From an uncultured Christensenellaceae bacterium (GTDB lineage: Bacteria; Bacillota; Clostridia; Christensenellales; UBA3700): a DNA stretch of 64,000 bases. Each line of letters opens with the position of its first letter. Position 1 is the first letter of the stretch. Where the stretch lies: the NCBI GenBank assembly GCA_944383905.1, contig CALWRI010000007.1, forward strand, positions 1-64,000. Reading direction: 5' to 3'. A program made the translations under genes and the position numbers. Below are positions 16,088 through 24,096 of the stretch, piece after piece. A model generated the notes under the pieces. The model was not told where the DNA came from. It searched no databases and was given only the letters and a program-made list of their open reading frames with translations.

Positions 16088-16762
16088 ATGTCATTTTCAA
16101 ATAATTGCAAGTCGGAGAAAATCCCCGGACCGATAAGGGGCAACGCTCTTTCGGGTATTAGCGAAAAGACTTGTCTGCAGGTGGAAAAGGTCTTTGACGC
16201 GTGCATGGGGCAGTCCACGTTGACCGACGTCCAGCTCACGCTCACCGACGTAACGCCGACCGATCTCACCGCTCCGTACAAGTTTGTCAGCGCAAAATCC
16301 ACTTCGACTACGGCGACTATAAGCGGGCTTTCCGTCACCGAGATCCCCGAAGATCCGTGCTATGCCCGCGTGACCTGCGACGTAAATATCCCCGTCGTCG
16401 TTACGTTTACCGACGCAAACGGCAAGACGGGTACGGGTACAGCAACGGTAACTGTGCCCAAAGACGTGATCCTTCACGTTTCCGCCCCCAGCGTGATACC
16501 TTATTCGATCCAGGCTACCGTCGGTTTTTCCTCGATGAAGGGAACGTATACCGCAGACAATCAGTTTACCGTCACCGGGTGCGCTACCGTGATTCTCAAA
16601 GTGACGATGCCCGTGGACATTCTGGTGCCGAGTTACGGTTATTGCTATATTCCGCCGTGCAGAGAATATACGCAGCAGACGTGCGAGGGAGTCTTCGATC
16701 TTCCGCTTTATCCGCAGGAGTGCGGCGAAGATTGCAGATGCAATTCCCGCTTCAAGGTCTGA
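16088..16762 (+). CDS. Cysteine-containing beta-rich protein, possible spore coat/surface component
   Basis: Encodes 224 residues starting at the ATG that follows AAAGGAGG. I do not recognise a named family with certainty. No signal peptide or membrane helix is visible. The N-terminus has KTCLQVEKVFDACMG; residues about 45-180 are Thr/Val-rich alternating strands suggestive of a beta-sandwich; the C-terminus is Cys-rich (YCYIPPCREYTQQTC... PQECGEDCRC). About ten cysteines, lack of a secretion signal and a possible sigma-E-like promoter suggest a cytosolically made, disulphide-cross-linked spore coat or exosporium protein. This is inference. Confidence 0.6.
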   Translation: MSFSNNCKSEKIPGPIRGNALSGISEKTCLQVEKVFDACMGQSTLTDVQLTLTDVTPTDLTAPYKFVSAKSTSTTATISGLSVTEIPEDPCYARVTCDVNIPVVVTFTDANGKTGTGTATVTVPKDVILHVSAPSVIPYSIQATVGFSSMKGTYTADNQFTVTGCATVILKVTMPVDILVPSYGYCYIPPCREYTQQTCEGVFDLPLYPQECGEDCRCNSRFKV

Positions 16763-16772
16763 CCGTCCGCCG

Positions 16773-16813
16773 CGCGTGCGTATGACGCGGCGCGTCTGCG
16801 TCATACGCGCGTG
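16773..16813 (+). terminator. Long hairpin, possible terminator
   Basis: A perfect 10-bp core CGTATGACGC/GCGTCATACG extended to 16 bp with two G-T pairs and a 9-base loop. It begins 10 bases after the preceding stop codon. The following ATTAAAATC is a poor T-tract, so termination is uncertain. Confidence 0.5.
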
Positions 16814-16954
16814 ATTAAAATCAAATATAATATATGAAACAGACCGTCTGCCCGCGCAGAAGTCGGCGCGACAAGCGGAAAGCGTCCTGTTTTTATCGTC
16901 CGCATATTTTTTTATGGCATTTTGACTCTGTCGCCGCGTTTTCTTTGCGAAAAC

Positions 16955-16984
16955 TTGATTGTTTGACGTTTTTACTGTTATAAT
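16955..16984 (+). promoter_or_regulatory. sigma-A promoter giving a leaderless message
   Basis: -35 TTGATT at 16955-16960, 18-bp spacer, -10 TATAAT at 16979-16984. The ATG is only seven bases past the -10 box, so transcription should start at or next to the A of the start codon. Confidence 0.75.
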
Positions 16985-16990
16985 ATCGGT

Positions 16991-17698
16991 ATGAAAGTGT
17001 TTTCTGTCAGCGATCTTCATCTCGGAAGCTGTTGCGACAAGCCGATGGATATATTCGGCGACGGTTGGAGCGGCTATTGGGATAACATACGAGAAGATTG
17101 GAAAAAAAGAGTGGGTGAAGACGACGTCGTCCTTATCGCGGGCGACGTTTCGTGGGCAATGCGCCTCGATCAGGCTTTGCCCGATATATCGGAGATCTCC
17201 GAGCTTCCCGGCAAAAAAGTATTGTTGAGAGGAAATCACGATTATTGGTGGCAATCCTATCGCAAACTGACCGACGCTTTGCCGTCGGGAACCTATGCGG
17301 TACAGAACAATTCCGTGAGGATCGGGAATTTGCTTGTATGCGGAAGCAGGCTTTGGAGCCTTGCCGCGGACGGCGAGCACGACAAAGCGATGATAGACAG
17401 AGAAAATCTGCGTTTGAGGCTTGCTCTCGAGGACGCAAAGACGAACAGAAAAGAAGGCGATAAAATCGCGGTGATGGTGCATTATCCGCCTTTCGACGTG
17501 ACTTTTGCCGATTCCGTATTTACGAGGACGATTGCGGAGTACGACGTCGACGCCGTGGTATACGGCCATTTGCACGGCAAAGACGCGAGAGTGCGCAGGA
17601 TTGTGAATAAGGACGGGGTCAATTATTATCTGACTTCATGCGATCTTGTGGGTTACAAACTCGTCGAAATTCCTGAACTTTTTTCTCCTGAAAAATGA
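16991..17698 (+). CDS. Calcineurin-like metallophosphoesterase
   Basis: A 235-residue cytoplasmic protein with every metal-binding motif of the superfamily: DLHLG (about 8-12), GDVSW, GNHDYWW, a lone His in VMVHYPP, and the C-terminal GHLHG. The two-metal site would hydrolyse phosphomono- or diesters; the substrate is not deducible. The spacing and GNHDYWW form match a conserved clostridial family of predicted phosphohydrolases. The start has no ribosome binding site because the promoter abuts it (leaderless). It is monocistronic. Confidence 0.88.
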   Translation: MKVFSVSDLHLGSCCDKPMDIFGDGWSGYWDNIREDWKKRVGEDDVVLIAGDVSWAMRLDQALPDISEISELPGKKVLLRGNHDYWWQSYRKLTDALPSGTYAVQNNSVRIGNLLVCGSRLWSLAADGEHDKAMIDRENLRLRLALEDAKTNRKEGDKIAVMVHYPPFDVTFADSVFTRTIAEYDVDAVVYGHLHGKDARVRRIVNKDGVNYYLTSCDLVGYKLVEIPELFSPEK

Positions 17699-17840
17699 TT
17701 GCGTTCCATGATTTTGCTGCCGAAAAAGCCTTTTTCTTATTTTGAAAAGTCAGAAATGTGTTAGAGCGTAAGAGCGGGCGAAAGGTGTTTTTACCGTCTG
17801 GTGCGCGCGCGTGAATAGTAACATAATAATATATATAAGG

Positions 17841-17865
17841 ATCCCGCCGGGCGCGGGATTTTTTT
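17841..17865 (+). terminator. Rho-independent terminator after the metallophosphoesterase
   Basis: Perfect 7-bp stem ATCCCGC/GCGGGAT with a 5-base loop and seven T. It is about 140 bases beyond the stop codon. Confidence 0.9.
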
Positions 17866-18011
17866 AAGATCATTGCGGGTCTGCAAAAAGCGGCACCGTT
17901 TCTTTTTTTAATTCAAGCAGATTTTTTTTGAAAAAATACGACCGGGAACGGGGCGGAAGAGGGCGGATTTTCCACCCGCAGGGAGAGTTTGGGAGCAATT
18001 TTCAAGCGTCG

Positions 18012-18078
18012 GAGTTTTCAAATTTTCCGACTTTGCTCATTGAAAGTGAAGCAAGTCGAAAAATTGCCGTGAAAACTC
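18012..18078. repeat. Long imperfect palindrome in AT-rich spacer
   Basis: Outer arms GAGTTTTC (18012-18019) and GAAAACTC (18071-18078) enclose inner matching blocks AATTTT/AAAATT, CGACTT/AAGTCG and GCT/AGC, forming a stem of about 25 pairs with bulges. A short T-run follows at 18082. It lies in 570 bases without a gene upstream of mraZ and looks like an extragenic palindromic element. Confidence 0.55.
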
Positions 18079-18226
18079 GGATTTTTAAAAAAAATTTAAT
18101 TTTGAACGCTGTTTTTCGTCATTATGCAAAAGCAAGCTCCAACATGGCGCAAAAATGCAAAAATCAATACTTTTTCATCTTGTTTTGGGAAATTTTTGGG
18201 GAAAATTTCCACAAAAGGTAATAATA

Positions 18227-18307
18227 AGTAAATCATAGTAAATATTAGTAAATCATAATAAAAACTATTACAGAATAGAAAAGTAAAAAACAGTAAATTT
18301 CAGTAAA
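18227..18307 (+). repeat. Phased AGTAAA direct repeats upstream of mraZ
   Basis: AGTAAA begins at 18227, 18237, 18247 (AATAAA at 18257), then 18282, 18292 and 18302: exact 10-bp steps in two blocks offset by 55 bp. The helical phasing and position suggest an operator array for an oligomeric DNA-binding protein, MraZ being the obvious candidate. Confidence 0.65.
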
Positions 18308-18350
18308 CATTGCAAAATTACCCAATACGAACAAGTGTTTGCATTTTAAT

Positions 18351-18366
18351 GTGGAAATTTGTGGAG
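18351..18366 (+). promoter_or_regulatory. Candidate MraZ boxes (GTGGA pair)
   Basis: GTGGAAATTT followed directly by GTGGAGATAA: a GTGGA direct repeat at 10-bp spacing ending six bases before the -35 box. MraZ is known to bind short G-rich direct repeats with 10-bp periodicity in front of the dcw cluster. Confidence 0.6.
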
Positions 18367-18372
18367 ATAATC

Positions 18373-18401
18373 TTGACAAGCCGCTTCGTAAAAGATAAAA
18401 T
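18373..18401 (+). promoter_or_regulatory. sigma-A promoter of the dcw cluster
   Basis: -35 TTGACA (perfect) at 18373-18378, 17-bp spacer, -10 TAAAAT at 18396-18401. The mraZ start is 34 bases downstream after AAAGGAGG. Confidence 0.9.
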
Positions 18402-18434
18402 TAAAGTACAAACCGAAAAAGGAGGTAATGTGTC

Positions 18435-18890
18435 ATGATGATGTCCGGTATGGTTGCGCTTCAGGTCGACCCCAAGGGTAGATTGAGAATCCCCGCAAAG
18501 TACAGACCCGCTCTCGGCGAAGAAGGCAGCAGGATATACGCTATGATGAACAGCAACGGCTGTCTCAACATTATCTCCCAGGAAAAGGCAAACGAGATCA
18601 TCTCCAAACTCTCCAAGGTCGTTTCGATCGCGGTGACGGAGAGATCCAACGCGGCGAGACTCATTCTTGCCAGCGTATGCGAACTCACCGAAGACGGTCA
18701 GGGCAGATTCACGATCCCTCCGATTCTCAAAAAGTTTGCGGGCATTTCCAAAAACGTGATTTTCGCGGGTATGGGAAATTCGCTCGAGCTCTGGGACGCA
18801 GAGAAGTGGGATGCGCTCAACAGCATCGTCAACGATCCCGATGAGTTCCGCGCGGCGGTCGCTAGTCTTGAGGATATCCTTTCGATATGA
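18435..18890 (+). CDS. mraZ: Transcriptional regulator MraZ
   Basis: A 151-residue protein with two SpoVT/AbrB half-domains. The first is at about 8-45 (LQVDPKGRLRIPAKYR) and the second at about 85-130 (EDGQGRFTIPPILKKFAGI), the hallmark of MraZ. It forms a ring that binds direct repeats upstream of its own gene and represses or tunes the division and wall cluster. Three consecutive ATGs occur; the first (18435) has the best spacing from GGAGG. The stop overlaps the rsmH start by ATGA, indicating translational coupling. Confidence 0.96.
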   Translation: MMMSGMVALQVDPKGRLRIPAKYRPALGEEGSRIYAMMNSNGCLNIISQEKANEIISKLSKVVSIAVTERSNAARLILASVCELTEDGQGRFTIPPILKKFAGISKNVIFAGMGNSLELWDAEKWDALNSIVNDPDEFRAAVASLEDILSI

Positions 18891-19822
18891 CGGAATTTGC
18901 TCACATTCCGGTAATGCCCCGAGAGGTTGCAGAGGGTCTGAATATAGATCCGACGGGCACATACGTCGATTGCACTCTCGGTGGCGGCGGACACAGCGAA
19001 CTGATTTTGAAAAAACTGACTTCGGGAAGGCTTATCGCTTTCGACAAAGACGAAGACGCGCTCGCGTTCGCAAAGAAGAGACTTGCGGAGTACGGAGACA
19101 AAGTTACGTTCGTACACAGCGACTTCAAAAGGGCGGACGAAGTGCTCGACGAAATGAATGTTGACAAAATAGACGGCGTGCTGATGGATCTGGGGGTTTC
19201 CTCCTACCAGCTGGACGCGGCGGAAAGAGGTTTTTCCTACCGCTTCGATGCGCCTCTCGACATGAGGATGGACAAGTCGCAATTTCTAACCGCGTTCAAC
19301 GTGGTGAACGAGTACAACGAGATGGATATAGCGGACATCCTGTTCAGATACGGAGAGGAGAGATACGCGAGAAAGATAGCGGCGAACATAATCCGCTACC
19401 GCGCCGACAAAACGATAAGGACGACGGGACAGCTTGCCGAAATAGTGGAGAAGTCCTATCCGCCGAAAGAGAGATTCAAAGGCGGCAATCCGTGCAAGCG
19501 CACCTTTCAGGCAATCAGGATCGAGGTCAACGACGAGCTCAAAGAGCTTGACGAGATAATCGGAAAACTTGCCGAAAGGATGAATAAAGGCGGGAGGATG
19601 TGCGTGATAACCTTCCACTCGCTCGAGGACAGGATAGTCAAGAGAGAATTTCAGTATCTCGAAGCAAAATGTATATGTCCTCCCAAGCAACCGATATGCA
19701 CCTGCAATAAAGTGCAGACGGTGAAGATAATAACGAAAAAACCGATCACGGCAAGCGAAGAGGAACTTGCAGTGAATACGAGAGCGCAGAGCGCAAAGCT
19801 CCGCATCGCGGAAAGAGTGTAA
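18887..19822 (+). CDS. rsmH: 16S rRNA m4C1402 methyltransferase RsmH
   Basis: A 311-residue SAM-dependent methyltransferase. HIPVMPREV at the N-terminus, the SAM motif YVDCTLGGGGHS (about 25-36), MDLGVSSYQLD and the RTFQAIRIEVNDEL/TFHSLEDRIVK blocks are diagnostic. It methylates N4 of C1402 in the ribosomal P site. Second gene of the dcw operon, overlapping mraZ by four bases as is usual. Length and motifs are normal. Confidence 0.97.
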   Translation: MTEFAHIPVMPREVAEGLNIDPTGTYVDCTLGGGGHSELILKKLTSGRLIAFDKDEDALAFAKKRLAEYGDKVTFVHSDFKRADEVLDEMNVDKIDGVLMDLGVSSYQLDAAERGFSYRFDAPLDMRMDKSQFLTAFNVVNEYNEMDIADILFRYGEERYARKIAANIIRYRADKTIRTTGQLAEIVEKSYPPKERFKGGNPCKRTFQAIRIEVNDELKELDEIIGKLAERMNKGGRMCVITFHSLEDRIVKREFQYLEAKCICPPKQPICTCNKVQTVKIITKKPITASEEELAVNTRAQSAKLRIAERV

Positions 19823-19846
19823 TAAAAGGCATCAGGGGTGAATAGT

Positions 19847-20539
19847 ATGTTGAAAGAAAGGGAATTCAGAGCCGAAACGGTGGACAGACCGGTAGACAAC
19901 AGATACGGTGCAGGATATGCGAACCGTTCTGACTACGGTTATGTCGAAGAACCGCGTTATGACGCTTACATGAGGTCGTATGACGACAGAGCATACGGCG
20001 ACGCGGGTTTTGAACAAAACGCATATTACGACGTGGCGGAGAGGGAATATCCGCGCGAGGATTACGTCGCTCCCGGACAGAGGTTTGAAAATCCCGTTCA
20101 GGCGGATCCTTATGTCGGTTTCGAGCGTCAGAATTTCGGATATCGCGACTACAACGCGAGCACGAACGCATACGACTTCAATTCGGGATTCGCGGCTCCG
20201 CAGGCGACGACTTTCGAGCACGTCGAATATCAGACGAAGAAAAACGGCAAACGCACTCTCAACGCAAAATCCAAAATGCTCATCGCAGTCTACTTCGTAC
20301 TCGTCGCGGTGATAGCGTCGCTGATAATAGCAAACGTAGTCGCGTTCGGCGGCGGCAGCGTGGAAGCGCAGGCTCCGAGCGAGGCAACTTACAATCAGGA
20401 AGCTGTAAACATGGCGGTCACCGCCGACGGCAATGTCGTCGAAATGGGCGAAGTCAGACAGCTCGAGAATTACAGATACGAGAAGAACACGAATTGGTTC
20501 GACAGTTTTTGCGACTGGGTCGTGAACATCTCGAAATAA
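19847..20539 (+). CDS. Bitopic membrane protein in the ftsL position with Tyr-rich cytoplasmic region
   Basis: Encodes 230 residues from the ATG at 19847 (AGGGG site; a GTG nine bases upstream is the alternative). Residues 1-130 are disordered and contain 17 tyrosines with many Arg, Asp, Asn and Gly. A single transmembrane helix spans about 144-166, and a 64-residue outside tail follows. Position between rsmH and the transpeptidase, plus a one-helix topology, fit FtsL. However FtsL is normally about 100-120 residues with an outside leucine-zipper coil, which is not evident here. FtsL identity is therefore positional inference. Confidence 0.6.
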   Translation: MLKEREFRAETVDRPVDNRYGAGYANRSDYGYVEEPRYDAYMRSYDDRAYGDAGFEQNAYYDVAEREYPREDYVAPGQRFENPVQADPYVGFERQNFGYRDYNASTNAYDFNSGFAAPQATTFEHVEYQTKKNGKRTLNAKSKMLIAVYFVLVAVIASLIIANVVAFGGGSVEAQAPSEATYNQEAVNMAVTADGNVVEMGEVRQLENYRYEKNTNWFDSFCDWVVNISK

Positions 20540-20604
20540 GACGAAACGGACACTAATCAAACCCGTCGGATACCCGAGACGATAACAAAGCGGAGGAGTA
20601 TTCG

Positions 20605-22500
20605 ATGCACAAAATTTCCCATATCACACTAAAAAGAAAGCTACCTGCGGTTTTTGCCCTGGTAGTCTTTCTTTTTTTACTGCTTATCGGCAGACTTTTC
20701 TACATTCAGATAATAGACGGAAACGGGCTTCAGACGCTTGCGCTCGACCAATGGACGAGAGATCTTCCTTTCAGGGCGGAACGCGGCGACATCGTAGACC
20801 GCAACGGAACGGTGCTTGCGACGTCGCAGACTTCTTATACTTTGTACGTCAGACCCAACGACCTCGAAAAACACGACGAAGTAGCGCGCGCCGTATCCGC
20901 CGCGACGGGCGCGGACTTCGACAATGTATACAAAAAGGTGATAAAAACCGGCGTTTCAGAGGTTAAAGTCGCGACGGGACTTACGAGAAGTCAGATGTTG
21001 GCGTTGTCAGCTTACGGCTTCAAAGGCGTGTATTTTGCCGAGGACGCGACGAGATATTACAATTACGGCAATTTCGCGACGCAGCTGATAGGCTTTACCA
21101 ACTCGGACGGCGAAGGTCAGAGCGGGATAGAGCAATATTACAACGCCTATCTGAAAGGGACGGACGGCGCGTCGTTCACGCAGACCGATCTGATAGGACG
21201 AGAGCTTGACGACAATGTGACGAGTTATCTCGCGCCGATAAAAGGAATGACGGCAAAACTCACGATCGACTTCAAGTTGCAGAGTTTTGCGGAAAAAGCG
21301 GTAAACGACGCTTTAGCGACCTATTCTCCGAAGTCCGCGTCCTGCCTGATGATGAACGCGGATACCGGAGAGATACTCGCCATGGCGAGCGCGCCGACGT
21401 TCGACCTAAACGATATTCCGAGAAACGATCTTTCTTCTTTGCTCGCGGGTGCAAAAAACCTGCTTGTGACCGACGTTTACGAGCCGGGATCTACGTTTAA
21501 GATACTCACTTCGGCAATAGGTATAGAGACGGACGTCATCAAAGACAGCTATTATTGCCCCGGTTACAAAGTGGTCGACGGTCAGAGGATAAAATGCTGG
21601 CGAAGCATAGGTCACGGCTCGCAGGATTTTGCGCACGGGATAATGAACTCGTGCAACTGCGTGTTTATGGATATTGCGCTGTCGGCGGGCACTTCGACGA
21701 TGTACGATTATTTTGAAAAGTTCGGGCTCACTCAAAAGACGGGGGTGGATATTTCGGGCGAAGGCAGAAGCATAATGCTCGCCGAGGAAAGCGTGAAGAC
21801 CGTGGATATTGCCCGCATAGGCTTCGGGCAGGCGATCGCCGTCACGCCGATACAGCTTGCGACGGCAGTCGCTTCGGTGATTAACGGCGGCAGACTCGTC
21901 ACTCCTTACGTCGTAGACAGCATATATTCCGACGACGGCAAACTCGCTTACCGCAACTCTCCGACGGTCAGAAACACGACGGTTTCGGAGAGCACTTCCG
22001 CAAAGATGAGAGAGTATCTTTACGGCGTCGTTGAGGAAGGCGGAGGGAAGAACGCGTATGTCGAAGGATACAGGATAGGTGGCAAGACGGGCACCGCGCA
22101 GAAATACAAGGACGGAGTCATCGACAGAGGAGCGTACGTCTCGTCCTTTATCGGATTTACGGAGATAAACGGGCAGAGGATACTCTGTCTCATGATCGTC
22201 GACGAGCCGCAGGGCTATGTCTATTACGGCAGCATTGTCGCCGCGCCGCTCGTAGGTCAGATATTTTCAAGCACGTTCGCGTATTACGACGTCGCTCCGA
22301 AGATAGACGCCGACAATATTCCGAAGGCGGTCGTGATGCCAGACGTTTACGGACTTTCCGCCACCGCGGCGTGCGCCGCGTTGAGGAGCGCGGGACTGAC
22401 TTACGAAGTTGCGGGAGAAGGCGGCTCCGTCGTCTACCAGTTTCCCGCGGCGGGCGCGGAGATAGACGACGGCACGGTCGTGTATTTTGTGTTGGGATGA
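20605..22500 (+). CDS. Class B penicillin-binding protein with PASTA domain (FtsI/SpoVD)
   Basis: A 631-residue septal transpeptidase. One N-terminal membrane anchor (about 12-35), a dimerisation or pedestal domain, and the transpeptidase domain with Ser296-x-x-Lys299 (STFK), Ser349-x-Asn351 (SCN) and Lys494-Thr-Gly (KTGT). One PASTA domain occupies about 570-631. It cross-links septal peptidoglycan with FtsW as partner. A PASTA-ended version next to murE resembles SpoVD, which makes spore cortex in Bacillus. As this appears to be the only one in the cluster, it may be the vegetative FtsI. The start follows GCGGAGGAG. Confidence 0.93.
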   Translation: MHKISHITLKRKLPAVFALVVFLFLLLIGRLFYIQIIDGNGLQTLALDQWTRDLPFRAERGDIVDRNGTVLATSQTSYTLYVRPNDLEKHDEVARAVSAATGADFDNVYKKVIKTGVSEVKVATGLTRSQMLALSAYGFKGVYFAEDATRYYNYGNFATQLIGFTNSDGEGQSGIEQYYNAYLKGTDGASFTQTDLIGRELDDNVTSYLAPIKGMTAKLTIDFKLQSFAEKAVNDALATYSPKSASCLMMNADTGEILAMASAPTFDLNDIPRNDLSSLLAGAKNLLVTDVYEPGSTFKILTSAIGIETDVIKDSYYCPGYKVVDGQRIKCWRSIGHGSQDFAHGIMNSCNCVFMDIALSAGTSTMYDYFEKFGLTQKTGVDISGEGRSIMLAEESVKTVDIARIGFGQAIAVTPIQLATAVASVINGGRLVTPYVVDSIYSDDGKLAYRNSPTVRNTTVSESTSAKMREYLYGVVEEGGGKNAYVEGYRIGGKTGTAQKYKDGVIDRGAYVSSFIGFTEINGQRILCLMIVDEPQGYVYYGSIVAAPLVGQIFSSTFAYYDVAPKIDADNIPKAVVMPDVYGLSATAACAALRSAGLTYEVAGEGGSVVYQFPAAGAEIDDGTVVYFVLG

Positions 22501-22662
22501 CAAATTGCGACAATTGCGGCGTTTTCGGCTTATTTTTCGCGCTTTCGGGAATAATCCGATCGTGCGGATTTTGCGATCTTTTGTCTGATCGGCGCGAATA
22601 GCGCCGCACAAAAAAGCGTGCGCGCAAAGTAATGTATTATAAAGAAAAAACGGAGGATACTT

Positions 22663-24096
22663 ATGCTTTTGTCACGATTGCTGGACGGTTTTGCGACCGT
22701 CGGACGCGAAGAAGACGTTGAGATCACGGGAATATCGATCAACAGCGGCAAAGTAAAAAAAGGAGATCTGTTCGTCTGTATGCGGGGAGTGAAAGACGAC
22801 GGGCATTTGCATTGTGAAGAAGCAGTCGCGGCAGGTGCCGCGGCGATAGTCTGCGAAAAAAGCGTCGGGGAGCAACCCGTTCCCGCGTTCAGAGTAGCAG
22901 ACATCAGAAAGGCTTATGCGGGAATATCTGCAAACTGGTTCGGCAATCCCGCTTCGTCTTTGAGGATAATCACCGTCACGGGAACGAACGGAAAATCGAC
23001 GACGGCATACGTCACGGCAAAACTTCTCGAAGCGGGAGGTTTCAGGGTCGGACTGATAGGAACGATGTATTACGAATATGCGGGCAAAAAACTTCCCGCG
23101 TCTCTGACGACTCCCGACCCTTACGAGCTTCATTCGCTTTTTGCGGATATGAGATCGGAGGGGGTGCAGTATGTCGTTATGGAGTTTTCCGCACACGCCA
23201 TATATCTCAAAAAGCTCTGCGGAGTGTGCAGCGACATCTGTATCTTCACGAATCTTTCGCAGGATCATCTCGACTTTTTCGGTGATATGAAGAGGTACAA
23301 GGCGGTCAAAAAAAGCTGTTTCACCGCGAAGTATACCCGTTGCGCGCTCGTAAACGTGGACGACGCGTGCGGAAGGGAGATACTGTCGGAGTGCCGCGTG
23401 CCTGCCGTCAGTTACGGTCTTGACAATCCCGCCGATTGCTTTGCGATAGACGTGACGGACACCCGCAGGGGCAGTTCTTTCATCGCCAACATTATGGACG
23501 ATATAGTCTCGATAGATTGCCGACTTTACGGCAGATTCAACGTGTACAACGTGCTTGCGGCTTGCACCGCGGCGCGCATGACGGGAGTCGGACTCTCGGA
23601 GATTGCGGACTGTCTGTATTCTCTCGATCCGCCGCAGGGCAGGTTCAACGTGCTGCAGTCGGGCGGGGTAAAATACGTCGTCGATTTCGCTCACACTCCC
23701 GACGGATTATACAATCTGCTCAAAGAAGGCGCGAAACTTTGCAAAGGCAAACTCGTTACCGTATTCGGATGCGGAGGAGACAGAGACGTGACGAAACGTC
23801 CGATAATGGGAAAGATCGCAGGCGAGATGTCCGACGTCGTGATAATAACGAGCGATAACCCGCGCACCGAAAGCAGACAGTCGATCGCGGACGACATAAT
23901 GTCGGGGGTGAGAAAGAAAGACAAGGTTTTCGTGGAGCTTGACAGAAGCAGGGCAATAGCTCTCGCGGTCGAGCTTGCGAGAGAGGGCGACGTCGTACTG
24001 ATCGCGGGAAAAGGAAGCGAAGATTATATCGACGAAAACAACGTGAAGACGCCTTACAGCGACAGCGTTCAGCTCAACAAGGCATTGGGAAGATAA
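22663..24096 (+). CDS. murE: UDP-MurNAc-tripeptide ligase MurE, meso-DAP type
   Basis: A 477-residue Mur ligase. N-terminal UDP-MurNAc domain, then the ATP loop TGTNGKST (Gly107-Ser112), carbamylated-Lys region, and C-terminal domain with Asp398-Asn-Pro-Arg401. DNPR is the known signature for meso-diaminopimelate rather than lysine, so the wall is predicted to be DAP-type. It adds the third residue to UDP-MurNAc-L-Ala-D-Glu. It has a GGAGG site 160 bases after the transpeptidase. The stop overlaps the mraY start (TAATG). The usual murF is absent downstream. Confidence 0.96.
   Translation: MLLSRLLDGFATVGREEDVEITGISINSGKVKKGDLFVCMRGVKDDGHLHCEEAVAAGAAAIVCEKSVGEQPVPAFRVADIRKAYAGISANWFGNPASSLRIITVTGTNGKSTTAYVTAKLLEAGGFRVGLIGTMYYEYAGKKLPASLTTPDPYELHSLFADMRSEGVQYVVMEFSAHAIYLKKLCGVCSDICIFTNLSQDHLDFFGDMKRYKAVKKSCFTAKYTRCALVNVDDACGREILSECRVPAVSYGLDNPADCFAIDVTDTRRGSSFIANIMDDIVSIDCRLYGRFNVYNVLAACTAARMTGVGLSEIADCLYSLDPPQGRFNVLQSGGVKYVVDFAHTPDGLYNLLKEGAKLCKGKLVTVFGCGGDRDVTKRPIMGKIAGEMSDVVIITSDNPRTESRQSIADDIMSGVRKKDKVFVELDRSRAIALAVELAREGDVVLIAGKGSEDYIDENNVKTPYSDSVQLNKALGR

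Noticed and set aside
16097..17575. 492-codon minus-strand frame
   Set aside because: Spans two plus-strand genes and their spacer, including a leaderless promoter; no recognisable domain.
18186..18201. TGGGA and TGGGG as further MraZ boxes
   Set aside because: Spacing is 11 rather than 10 bp and they are far from the promoter; A/T-G runs make chance likely.
17928..18221. 97-codon frame before mraZ
   Set aside because: No ribosome binding site and lies across an extragenic palindrome; more likely a repeat element than a gene.
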